Shown here: in pieces, positions 44,471 through 52,445 of the stretch
Layout: each line of letters begins with the position of its first letter
Position numbering within the stretch: position 1 is the stretch's first letter
DNA from: an uncultured Acidobacteriia bacterium
GTDB taxonomy: Bacteria > Acidobacteriota > Terriglobia > Bryobacterales > Bryobacteraceae
Reading direction: 5' to 3'
NCBI GenBank assembly: GCA_903900705.1
Contig: CAIUOG010000041.1
Span: 1-63,061, forward strand
Length of the DNA stretch: 63,061 nucleotides
Made by a program: the position numbers and the translations under genes
The notes under the pieces: generated by a model
What the model was told of the DNA's origin: nothing
Database searches by the model: none
Seen by the model: the letters and a program-made list of their open reading frames with translations, nothing else

Positions 44471-45385
44471 ATGGAAGCAATCGAAGAGAGTGAGATTATT
44501 CGTCGAATGCGTGACCTTGCGCTCGAACGTGGTCACTGGGCAGAAACCGCTTCCGCCGCGCGAGCGGAAAGAGACTTTGGCAGGGCGGACGAAGCAGAGG
44601 GGAAGGCGCGGCAGACAAGCCATCGACTGGACGGATTCTTCGAGGAGTTCTATCGCAGGCATCACCCGAAGCTGGCCAGAATTGCGAGGCACCTCGCGCG
44701 ACGCGATGAGGACGCCCAGGATATCGAACAACTGGCGTGGACCAGATATCAGGGTCTTCTCGCACGCGTAGACCCGGAGTACCCGGGATTCCCCCTTCTC
44801 GCAACCTGTCTGCGAACCACGGCAATCGATTACTACCGTGTGGCGGGCAACGCCGCAAAACCGGTTGGAGACGAGAGCCACCCGGAAATTGCTTCACGAG
44901 CAATTCCGCCCGCCTGCGACGATTACGAGACTTACTCCGCGCTGCTGGAACTGGCGCTGGGCCGGGAAGGAGGGCCGGCGCACGAGCGTGTCGCTTTCGG
45001 CCTGAGCCGCCTGATTGAGATACCTCCGCGGCTGTTCGTCCGGGACTATTCCGAAAAAACGCTGCAGCTGGCAGCCACATATCTGCGAAATGAATACAGA
45101 CTTGAGTCCGGCCTTCCGGAGCCCTGTCTGGATGCGGCGTTTCGGGAACTGCAGATAGACTTCGGCCGCCGCCTGGATGAGGCTGACCGGGCGACAGCGC
45201 AGAAATACACCGGGACTCCGCTGCCTTCCAGAAAGATCGGAGACGGACGGTTTCGCGAGTATTACGGAGGCCGTCAGCCGGAACCGACGGTGACACGCTG
45301 GACGGAGAACGTATTGCGGCGATTACGCAAGGCGCCTGCGGGAAAAACCCACGGTTATCGTAAGACGGAAAGGGGGCATGCATGA
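44471..45385 (+). CDS. Divergent sigma-70-like protein
   Basis: This 304-residue protein has a sigma region 2-like part (residues about 50-130: EFYRRHHPKLARIARHLARR, DEDAQDIEQLAWTRYQGLLA, LLATCLRTTAIDYYR). The C-terminal 160 residues are helical and charged (IPPRLFVRDYSEKTLQLAAT) but show no recognisable region 4 helix-turn-helix. It may use a different DNA- or partner-binding domain. I chose ATG 44471, just downstream of a good promoter; a frame extends upstream to 44330 but would begin inside that promoter region. The stop overlaps the next ATG (ATGA). Pairing with the zinc-finger protein downstream is typical of sigma and anti-sigma pairs. Confidence 0.6.
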   Translation: MEAIEESEIIRRMRDLALERGHWAETASAARAERDFGRADEAEGKARQTSHRLDGFFEEFYRRHHPKLARIARHLARRDEDAQDIEQLAWTRYQGLLARVDPEYPGFPLLATCLRTTAIDYYRVAGNAAKPVGDESHPEIASRAIPPACDDYETYSALLELALGREGGPAHERVAFGLSRLIEIPPRLFVRDYSEKTLQLAATYLRNEYRLESGLPEPCLDAAFRELQIDFGRRLDEADRATAQKYTGTPLPSRKIGDGRFREYYGGRQPEPTVTRWTENVLRRLRKAPAGKTHGYRKTERGHA

Positions 45386-46080
45386 GCAGTATGACGGGAA
45401 GCGCAGGCGGCGACTGCCCCGGGTGGGAAACACTGGTCAGCTATTTCCAGATGGAGTTGCCCGAAGCGGAAGCAGCGGTTGTGGACGAGCATTTCGGGCA
45501 CTGTGATCTGTGCGTGGATATTTCCCGGGCGGCTCATGCAAGGGCGCTCGCACTCGACAACTGGACGGCGGCGTCGCATGGCGCGGCATGGAAGCGAAAG
45601 CGGATTGCCGAAGCGGTGGAGGAGATTTCGGGGCGGCCTGACGAACGGCTGGCGGAGCAACTGAAAGAATGGGGCAGAAATCTTCGGCAGGCCACGGCGG
45701 GCGCTCTGGAACTGCTGGGGGATCTGAAACTGGCGACCGCCGGTCTGGCGGACATCGTCCGGCCGGGTGGGTGGCGCTTCGAACCGGCCGGGGCTGTCAG
45801 AGACGTGGCTGGTTCCGCCGCAGCCGGCGTCATGGTAAGCCAGACCAACGGTCTGCGAGTGGAAGTACTCGCCGGCGGTGAGCTGCGAATCGTTGCCCCG
45901 GAATGGCCAAAGGATCAGACGCTTCCCTCTGTGATGGTGATCGACAAAGCCGGAAGGCAGCCTGCCATCATCCTTGAACTGACCCAGGAGGCCAACTCCG
46001 GCGTATGCTCCGGCACCGTCCCCGCCATGCATAGCGAAGCGCTGATAATTTTCCTGACGAATCTGGGCGAACGAATGTAA
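45382..46080 (+). CDS. Soluble zinc-finger anti-sigma-like protein
   Basis: This 232-residue protein begins with an anti-sigma ZAS motif of the zf-HC2 type: CPGWETLVSYFQMELPEAEA followed by HFGHCDLC, giving the HxxxCxxC zinc ligands. No membrane helix is visible, unlike the anti-sigma-like protein upstream, so it should be cytosolic. The C-terminal domain is beta-rich (LRVEVLAGGELRIVAPE). It overlaps the sigma-like gene by 4 bp, which suggests equimolar synthesis. It lies 94 bp upstream of the second CHAT gene, so it could be that protease's substrate, which is inference. Confidence 0.7.
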   Translation: MSSMTGSAGGDCPGWETLVSYFQMELPEAEAAVVDEHFGHCDLCVDISRAAHARALALDNWTAASHGAAWKRKRIAEAVEEISGRPDERLAEQLKEWGRNLRQATAGALELLGDLKLATAGLADIVRPGGWRFEPAGAVRDVAGSAAAGVMVSQTNGLRVEVLAGGELRIVAPEWPKDQTLPSVMVIDKAGRQPAIILELTQEANSGVCSGTVPAMHSEALIIFLTNLGERM

Positions 46081-46174
46081 TACGCCCGAGCCCTGTCGCA
46101 TTACCTATTTGGCCAGATCCCTTTCCCGCTGAGTCGCTGAGGCTAAGCAGAGAAGTCCGAAGGCCGGAGAAGGT

Positions 46175-48541
46175 ATGCAGCCGCTCACCACACTTTCCGT
46201 CACACGAATCGGCTCCGGGCTTTACAGCTTCCAACTCGAACGTCCGCCGGATGAGAACAGCCCGTTCGCGGCGCCATTTGTGCCGTACGCGCAGGTCAGA
46301 GTGGCGGACGATGTGGTGCGTCTGCTGATTGATCAGGTTGGGGCGGCGATCGAGGCGGGAGGCAGGCGAAGCCAGGGTGGGCATGCTCTACCCTTCGTTG
46401 ATACCGGGAAGGCTCTGTTCGACGCGTTGCTGCCGAGCGCGACGCCGGGTGTGCGCGATCTGCGCGACGCGGTGCGCAGCCTTGCCACGCCGTTGCTTCT
46501 GTCGACGAACGATCCTGACATTCCCTGGGAGCTGATGCACGACGGGGATGGCTTTCTCGGAACCAAGCACTCTCTGGGACGGAGTTTGCGCGATGCCTGG
46601 GACCCGGGACGCTCCGGTGCGGCGATTCGGACCGAGAGGGAGCGGCGCTGCCTGCTGGTGGCGGATCCGACCGGCGACCTGCCGAGCGCATTGGAGGAAG
46701 CGTCGGCGCTGCGACGGCAGTTCGCGGATCGCGGAATTTCGTGCGAGTGTCTGGCGGGGGATGAGGCCACTTTCGAAGCGGTGCTGAACCGTCTGGTGGG
46801 GAGTGAATTCTCCATGTTTCACTACGCCGGACACGTGGCGGTGGAAGAGGACCCGGAGGAGTATGCGCTGGCGCTGGCGGGACGGCGCACGTTGCGTTCG
46901 AGCGCCATTGAAAGGCTGACGCGCGCGCCCGAGGTGGTCTTTCTGAACGGCTGCTGGTCTGCGCAGATGGTGGAAGGAATCACCAGGGCGTTCCTGCGCG
47001 CGGGCTCGCGCCTGGTGCTGGGTTCGCTGTTTGCGGCCCCAAGTCGGGGAGCCTCTTCCTTCTCCCAGGCGTTTTACAGCGTATTCTTTGAGGGCGAATC
47101 GGCGGGCGAAGCACTGCGCTCGGCCCGGAAAGCAGGCCGGGAGACCAGTAACAGTGACGCAGCCTGGGCATGCTTTGTGATGTACGGCGACCCGCGCTTC
47201 TCGCTGGGGGCCGACCCCATGGGCAGCATGCTGAAGTCGTCCGGCATGCAGAGAAGCGATTTCACGCAGGCTGCACTGGCGGATCTGGAGCGCGCCAGCC
47301 AGTTTGCGGGGGCGCGGGGAGCGATAACAGCGTCGACTCTGCTTGCCGCGCTGGTGTCGGGCGAGGAACCGCTGGTGCGGGATCGCTTACGGCAGCGCGG
47401 CGTCTCGCCGGAGAAGCTGCAGGAAGTGTTCCGGCAGGCTTTTGCGGAATCCGGTCGCAGTGGCACCGGCCGTGAGGCACTGTCGCTGTCGGCAAGTGTC
47501 CGCGAGGTATTGCGACATGCCAGCGAAATCGCCGGCCAAGCCGGTAGGCCGGCGATTTCGAGCCTCGATCTGGTGCGCGGCTTCGTGCTTGTGAAGACCT
47601 CGTCGGCATGGCAGTTGCTGCGGAGGCTGAAGATCCGGCCGATTGATCTCGATCCGGATCAGAGCACGCGGAAGGTGGGACGGGTGGGTCCCCTGAGCGG
47701 CTCCGATTGTGAGGCGCAGGGGTGGTCTGTCCTGCTGAAGGCGGCCGCTCTGATGGAGTCGTCCGGCGGGTCTCTCATCAGCACCGGTGAACTGTTCGGC
47801 GCTCTTCTTTCGAATGACGGGGGGCAGCTTGGGACGGCGCTGGCGAACGTCGGGATTCCTTTTGAGGCGTCGCAGGTGGAGGGAGCGCAGGCGGCTGCGC
47901 CGGGCGAGAAAGGCGAACAGATCGACTGTTCGGAGAATGCCAGCCAGATTCTGACCATGGCACAGGCAGGCGCGGCCGCGGGACGAAGGCTGGTGTCGGA
48001 GTCGGACCTGCTGAACGCATTCGTGGATGCCGGCGGCGGTAACACCGGAGCCTCGCTGCAAAAGCGAGGTGTGGTACTGCGGGCACTGACGTCCGGCCTG
48101 TTCATCGCCGGGGGCTTGCTGGACCTCGACCGGTTCGACGAGAACAGCCAGAAGATCCTGGAGACGGCAGGAGAATTTGCGCGCCACAAGGAGTACGGGG
48201 TGGTGGGACGAAGCCACCTGTTGTATGGCCTGCTGTGCCTACACAACGGTGTCTTCAGTTCCCGCCTGAAAGAGCAGGGCTTTGACAGCGAGCAGTTTGC
48301 GGATCTGTTCCACGCCACCATGCCGCCGGGGGTGGCCAGCGGGGCGAACGTGAGCCTGCGATACGCAAGCCTCTCCACGAGCCTGATAAAGATCCTCAGC
48401 GCGTCTGAACTGGCGGCGAAACGCGCTCCGCTGAGTTTGATTGCTGAAAGCAATCTGATTGAGGCGTGGGTCGATGACGGGGGCGGGTCCGGGGCGTCAT
48501 TTCTGGTGAGGGCGGGGGTCAGGATCAGACGCCTCAAATGA
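46175..48541 (+). CDS. CHAT protease fused to multiple Clp-N-like repeats
   Basis: This 788-residue protein has an N-terminal domain of about 100 residues, a CHAT protease domain (about 105-350) with catalytic His220 in FHYAGHVAVEE and Cys260 in VFLNGCWSAQ, then about six repeats of 60-70 residues. The repeats resemble the Clp N-terminal domain (RSDFTQAALADLERAS, then TASTLLAALVSG; LSASVREVLRHASEIA; SLSTSLIKILSASELAAK). Clp-N domains bind substrates and adaptors, so the repeats may select what the protease cuts. The start has a strong SD (GGAGAAGG at 46166-46173). It is followed 76 bp on by a MotA/ExbB-like gene. I do not know of a characterised protein with this exact architecture. Confidence 0.75.
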   Translation: MQPLTTLSVTRIGSGLYSFQLERPPDENSPFAAPFVPYAQVRVADDVVRLLIDQVGAAIEAGGRRSQGGHALPFVDTGKALFDALLPSATPGVRDLRDAVRSLATPLLLSTNDPDIPWELMHDGDGFLGTKHSLGRSLRDAWDPGRSGAAIRTERERRCLLVADPTGDLPSALEEASALRRQFADRGISCECLAGDEATFEAVLNRLVGSEFSMFHYAGHVAVEEDPEEYALALAGRRTLRSSAIERLTRAPEVVFLNGCWSAQMVEGITRAFLRAGSRLVLGSLFAAPSRGASSFSQAFYSVFFEGESAGEALRSARKAGRETSNSDAAWACFVMYGDPRFSLGADPMGSMLKSSGMQRSDFTQAALADLERASQFAGARGAITASTLLAALVSGEEPLVRDRLRQRGVSPEKLQEVFRQAFAESGRSGTGREALSLSASVREVLRHASEIAGQAGRPAISSLDLVRGFVLVKTSSAWQLLRRLKIRPIDLDPDQSTRKVGRVGPLSGSDCEAQGWSVLLKAAALMESSGGSLISTGELFGALLSNDGGQLGTALANVGIPFEASQVEGAQAAAPGEKGEQIDCSENASQILTMAQAGAAAGRRLVSESDLLNAFVDAGGGNTGASLQKRGVVLRALTSGLFIAGGLLDLDRFDENSQKILETAGEFARHKEYGVVGRSHLLYGLLCLHNGVFSSRLKEQGFDSEQFADLFHATMPPGVASGANVSLRYASLSTSLIKILSASELAAKRAPLSLIAESNLIEAWVDDGGGSGASFLVRAGVRIRRLK

Positions 48542-48617
48542 GCACAGGCCTGCGGGAATTCGGTTTTCGATACGTATTCGAAATTGTGGTGAAAACGCAA
48601 TCGGGGAAGGAACTTAA

Positions 48618-49235
48618 ATGAGTCTTTTGTGGAATATGCTGTTCGGAGGTCAGGACACCATCGGCCTGTCCATCAACCTTTTTATCGCCGCGCTTTTCGC
48701 AGTTGGCATCCGCGATCTGATGCGGGGAAGGGCCGCTATCGCACAGGAACGGATGCTGGTGCAGCGCGCTCATGCGGCTCTGCGGCGCGACCGGGAAGGT
48801 ATGCCCCCGCTTGGCGAGAATTCGGGGATGGAGTTACTGGGGATTCTCGGCATACGACATGACTCGCTGCTTGGTCACCGCGTGCTGCGGATGACGCAAC
48901 TGCGGCAGGCGGGCATGGCCAGCCGGGATGTTCTGCAGCAACTGACGAGCGAACGCGTGGGTTCCTATGGAGCCCTGGCGCGACAGATCGGCGCCAGCCT
49001 CACACTGATCGGCCTGCTGGGAACCGTGTTCGGACTGAGCCTTGCGCTGGTGAATATCGGTGACGCATCCGCGAGCATTAAGGGCGTGGACGATCTGGAG
49101 CGCCTGAGCAAGGCGCTCGCAGGCACCATGGGCGGCATGAAGACGGCCTTCGGGTGTACGCTCGCCGGACTGCTGAGCGCGGTGGTGCTCTCGTTCCTGA
49201 ATCATGTTCTGCGGCGGGAGCAATCGCTTCGGTGA
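48618..49235 (+). CDS. MotA/TolQ/ExbB-family proton channel protein
   Basis: This 205-residue protein has three hydrophobic segments. The core of the MotA/ExbB family is plain: IGASLTLIGLLGTVFGLSLA and the closing MGGMKTAFGCTLAGLLSAVV, with the Gly-rich and Thr motifs of the ion-conducting pore. The N-terminus has one helix (LSINLFIAALFAVGIRDLM). It lacks the large cytoplasmic tail of ZorA. The expected partner (ExbD/TolR/MotB type) is not found; the next frame on the plus strand is empty. GGGGAAGGA precedes its ATG by 6 nt. It is probably co-transcribed with the CHAT/Clp-N gene and could signal membrane stress. Confidence 0.8.
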   Translation: MSLLWNMLFGGQDTIGLSINLFIAALFAVGIRDLMRGRAAIAQERMLVQRAHAALRRDREGMPPLGENSGMELLGILGIRHDSLLGHRVLRMTQLRQAGMASRDVLQQLTSERVGSYGALARQIGASLTLIGLLGTVFGLSLALVNIGDASASIKGVDDLERLSKALAGTMGGMKTAFGCTLAGLLSAVVLSFLNHVLRREQSLR

Positions 49236-49359
49236 CGCGGGCGCGGTAGACCGGAGCCAGGCCCGCAGCGGTCCGCTTCGCATTTTCTTTCGTTTCCTGC
49301 GCGGGATTCTGCGCAGAGAGGAGGCCGCATACCGCGAGGCATGTAATGAGTGTCTTCAT
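49236..49359 (-). pseudogene. Truncated start of an exported protein gene
   Basis: On the minus strand an ORF from ATG 49359 begins with a clean signal peptide (MKTLITCLAVCGLLSAQ) and about 35 helical residues (QETKENAKRTAAGLAPVYRA). It then continues antisense into the end of the channel gene with an unlikely Arg/Pro/Ser composition. It looks like the 5' end of a gene whose remainder was replaced when the CHAT-sigma block arrived. It may also be a genuine short gene. The SD is weak (ACGGAA). Confidence 0.4.
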
Positions 49360-49386
49360 AATTATTCCGTGAATTGAGTTCGCCGA

Positions 49387-50082
49387 CTACCGGGACGCGC
49401 GCCCGTCATCATGCATTTCGTGCGCGGACTGATGATCGAGCAGGGAGATGAACCTTGCGGCAGCGGCCGGCACGTGCCTTCCGCCGGTCACAATTTCGCG
49501 ATTGTGCAGGCGTTCGCCGTAAACCTCATTGTTGTCGTCCAGGTCCTGGCGGAGCGTCGCGCCTTCAAGCGCCACACCGGCAAACAGGCCCTGGGTACGG
49601 GACCAGGAAAGAATGTCCGCGTGCATCTGCGCGTCTGTCTGGGCCGTTGCCGTACGACCAACCGGACCGGCCGCGACGGAGCCTTCGGCGCCCACCGTGA
49701 ACTTGTCCTCCATCAGCTTTTCCGAGCCGCGTTCGTTCATGACGAGCATGATGAGGTCCGTAGACGATGCGCCGATCTGGAAGCCAACGCTGCCGCCCTC
49801 GATGCGGACAGAGGCAGGGGCGGACCAGCCATCGTTGCTCTTATTCCGGCAGGACAGGAAGCCTTTGCCATATTTGGCGCCGACAATAAAGCCAGCCGTC
49901 TTCAGATCGGGAACAATCACGATGCAGTGGGCATGGTCCAGAAGTTCCTGCGGAATGCCTTTGTCGGGCGCGCCCATGACCTCATCGAAAACCGCAGCGG
50001 CTTCATCGAGCCGTTTGGCGGACTCGTTTCCTTTAGCGACGAGCGGAGTAAGCGCGAGGAGCGCGATAAGAAGTGGTTTCAT
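49387..50082 (-). CDS. Exported SYLF (Ysc84-like) lipid-binding protein
   Basis: This 231-residue protein has a signal peptide (MKPLLIALLALTPLVAKG) and a SYLF domain, with visible landmarks PQELLDHAHCIVIVPDLKTA, GGSVGFQIGASSTDLIMLVM and SRTQGLFAGVALEGATLRQD. Eukaryotic Ysc84 SYLF binds phosphoinositides and actin; bacterial members are exported, and their ligands are largely unknown. The last 20 residues are an Asp/His-rich tail. It is monocistronic and lies 27 bp from the truncated ORF upstream, which is on the same strand. Confidence 0.85.
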   Translation of the reverse strand: MKPLLIALLALTPLVAKGNESAKRLDEAAAVFDEVMGAPDKGIPQELLDHAHCIVIVPDLKTAGFIVGAKYGKGFLSCRNKSNDGWSAPASVRIEGGSVGFQIGASSTDLIMLVMNERGSEKLMEDKFTVGAEGSVAAGPVGRTATAQTDAQMHADILSWSRTQGLFAGVALEGATLRQDLDDNNEVYGERLHNREIVTGGRHVPAAAARFISLLDHQSAHEMHDDGRASR

Positions 50083-50333
50083 CTTTTACCTGATTTCCGC
50101 CGTGACATTCTCACGGCTGTGTTTAGAGGTGCATTTGCAAGTCCAGGCGGCGGGGGCTGATTTCATGGCGTTTGTGAGGCTTACCGTGAAACCTTGACTG
50201 ACGCCGTGACCGCGGGAGGTCAGCATGACCGGGCACCGCCGGGTGGACCGGCGCCCTTTCCGCCACCAAAAGCCCCATCGCGGTATTCGGTTGATCGGCC
50301 CCTGGCGTGCTTCCGATACCACGAGGTTTCAGG
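50083..50333. other. Intergenic region between divergent genes
   Basis: This 251-bp spacer separates the SYLF gene from the hybrid kinase gene and should hold promoters for both. No convincing -10/-35 pair, riboswitch or gene was recognised. The only clear signal is GAGG at 50323-50326, the ribosome binding site for ATG 50334. Confidence 0.4.
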
Positions 50334-52430
50334 ATGTCCACCATGCAAATCCCGACGATTGTGTCCGCTCCGATGGATGTCGTCACCGAAGTCCGGCGAG
50401 AAGCCGCCCTGCTCAAGACGGGGGCGCTGCAGAACGCAATCTTTAACAGCGCTAATTTCTCGAGTATTGCGACAGACGAGAAAGGCGTGATCCAGATTTT
50501 CAACGTGGGTGCGGAGAGGATGCTGGGCTACACGGCGCCGGAAGTGGTGGACCGGGTGACACCGGCCGACATTTCCGATCCGCAGGAATTGATTGTGCGG
50601 GCGAGGGCGCTGAGTCTGGAACTGGGGACGCCAATTACGCCGGGATTCGAGGCGCTGGTTTTCAAGGCATCGCGAGGGATTGAAGACATCTACGAACTGA
50701 CTTACATCCGTAAAGATGGAAGCCGGTTTCCGGCGGTGGTTTCCGTGACGGCGCTGCGCGACGACCCGGGCGAGATTATCGGATATTTGCTGATTGGCAC
50801 CGACAACACGGCGCGCAAGCAGGTGGAAGCGGAGCAGAAGCTGCTGGATCAGCGACTGCGGGATCAGCAGTTCTACACGCGGTCGCTGATTGAATCGAAT
50901 ATCGACGCCCTGATTGCCACTGATCCGGCCGGCATCATCACGGATGCGAACAAACAGATGGAAGCGCTGACGGGTTGCACGCGGGACGAGTTGATCGGTG
51001 CGCCGTTCAAGGATTTTTTCACTGATCCGGACCGGGCCGAGGCGGGTATCCGGTGGGTCCTGAGCGGCGGGAAAGTTACTGACTACGAGCTGACAGCACG
51101 TGCGCGGGACGGCAAGGAGACGGTGGTTTCATACAACGCGACCACGTTCCATGACCGCGACCGCAAGCTGCAGGGAGTGTTCGCGGCGGCGCGTGACGTG
51201 ACGGAGCGGAAGCGCTTTGAGCGCGCGCTGCAGGAAAACAATCTGGAACTGGAGCGGGCGCGGGCGGCGGCGGAAAAGGCGAATCTGGCGAAGTCGGACT
51301 TTCTTTCGAGCATGAGCCATGAGCTTCGCTCGCCGCTGAACGCGATTCTGGGTTTCGCGCAGCTGATGAGTTCGGAGACACCGCCACCCACGCAAAAACA
51401 GTCCGCACAGATCGACCCGATTCTGCGCGCGGGATGGTATCTGCTGGATCTGATCAACGAGATTCTGGATCTGGCGCAGGTGGAGAGCGGGAAGCTGGCG
51501 CTGTCACTGGAACCGACCTCACTGGCGGAGGTGATGACGGAGTGCCGGGCGATGATCGAGCCGCAAGGTCAGAAGCGGGGAATCCGGATGACGTTTCCGG
51601 ACTTTGAAACGGCCTGCTTCGTGAACGCGGACCGGACCCGGCTGAAGCAGGTATTGCTGAACCTGCTTTCGAACGCAGTGAAATACAACCGCGCGGAGGG
51701 AACGGTGCGGGTGGAGTTTGCCGTGGAGGCGGAGCGCATTCGCATCAGCGTGCGGGACAGCGGCGCGGGGCTGGGGCCGGAGATGCTGGAGCAGTTGTTT
51801 CAGTCGTTCAACCGGCTGGGGAGGGAGTCGACGACAGAGGAAGGCACGGGGATTGGCCTCGTGATGAGCAAGCGGCTGGTGGAAATGATGGGAGGCACGA
51901 TCGGGGTGGAGAGCACGGTGGGTGTGGGCAGCGTGTTCTGGTTTGAGCTGGGCGGGGCGGTGGCGCCGGGGCTGATGGTGGACGAAGCCGAATCGCCGGC
52001 GGCAGCGGTGCTGGCCGTCAGCGGGCCCGCGCCGGTGCGGACGGTGCTGTGCGTGGAGGACAATCCGGCAAACATGGCCTTGATTGCGCAACTCATCGCG
52101 AGAAGGCCGGATCTGCGGCTGCTGAGCGCGGGAGACGGGAATCTGGGCGTGCGGGCGGCGCGGGAGAGGCTGCCGGACGTGATCCTGATGGACATCAATC
52201 TGCCGGGGATCAGCGGGATTGAAGCGCTGCGAATTCTGCGGGAGGACGCGGCGACGGCGCACATTCCTGTGATCGCGCTGAGCGCAAATGCCATGCCGCG
52301 CGACATCGAGAAGGGATTGTGCGCCGGGTTTTACCGTTATCTGACCAAGCCCATCAAGGTGGATGAGTTCATGCGGGCACTGGACACGGCACTGGAAGTC
52401 ACGCCCCACATTGCCGTTCCGACGCGGTAG
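50334..52430 (+). CDS. Cytosolic PAS-PAS hybrid histidine kinase
   Basis: This 698-residue kinase has no membrane helices. In order it carries two PAS domains (about residues 40-160 and 185-300), a linker helix, HisKA with the H-box SDFLSSMSHELRSPLNAILG (His about 335-340), HATPase with the N-box LLNLLSNAVKYN and the GTGIGLVMSKRLVE box, and a C-terminal receiver domain with phospho-acceptor Asp in DVILMDINLPG. The hybrid layout suggests phosphorelay to another protein; no HPt domain is nearby. ATG 50334 follows GAGG (50323-50326). It lies 15 bp upstream of the receiver-phosphatase gene, its likely output. Confidence 0.93.
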   Translation: MSTMQIPTIVSAPMDVVTEVRREAALLKTGALQNAIFNSANFSSIATDEKGVIQIFNVGAERMLGYTAPEVVDRVTPADISDPQELIVRARALSLELGTPITPGFEALVFKASRGIEDIYELTYIRKDGSRFPAVVSVTALRDDPGEIIGYLLIGTDNTARKQVEAEQKLLDQRLRDQQFYTRSLIESNIDALIATDPAGIITDANKQMEALTGCTRDELIGAPFKDFFTDPDRAEAGIRWVLSGGKVTDYELTARARDGKETVVSYNATTFHDRDRKLQGVFAAARDVTERKRFERALQENNLELERARAAAEKANLAKSDFLSSMSHELRSPLNAILGFAQLMSSETPPPTQKQSAQIDPILRAGWYLLDLINEILDLAQVESGKLALSLEPTSLAEVMTECRAMIEPQGQKRGIRMTFPDFETACFVNADRTRLKQVLLNLLSNAVKYNRAEGTVRVEFAVEAERIRISVRDSGAGLGPEMLEQLFQSFNRLGRESTTEEGTGIGLVMSKRLVEMMGGTIGVESTVGVGSVFWFELGGAVAPGLMVDEAESPAAAVLAVSGPAPVRTVLCVEDNPANMALIAQLIARRPDLRLLSAGDGNLGVRAARERLPDVILMDINLPGISGIEALRILREDAATAHIPVIALSANAMPRDIEKGLCAGFYRYLTKPIKVDEFMRALDTALEVTPHIAVPTR

Positions 52431-52445
52431 GCCAGGCGCAACACG

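Noticed and set aside
39798-49235. Type III-E CRISPR (craspase) locus
   Set aside because: The CHAT and sigma genes recall it, but there is no Cas7-11-like gene, no cas1/cas2 and no repeat array anywhere in the window.
48618-49235. Zorya defence system (zorA)
   Set aside because: The channel protein lacks the long ZorA tail and there is no ZorB, ZorC or ZorD neighbour.
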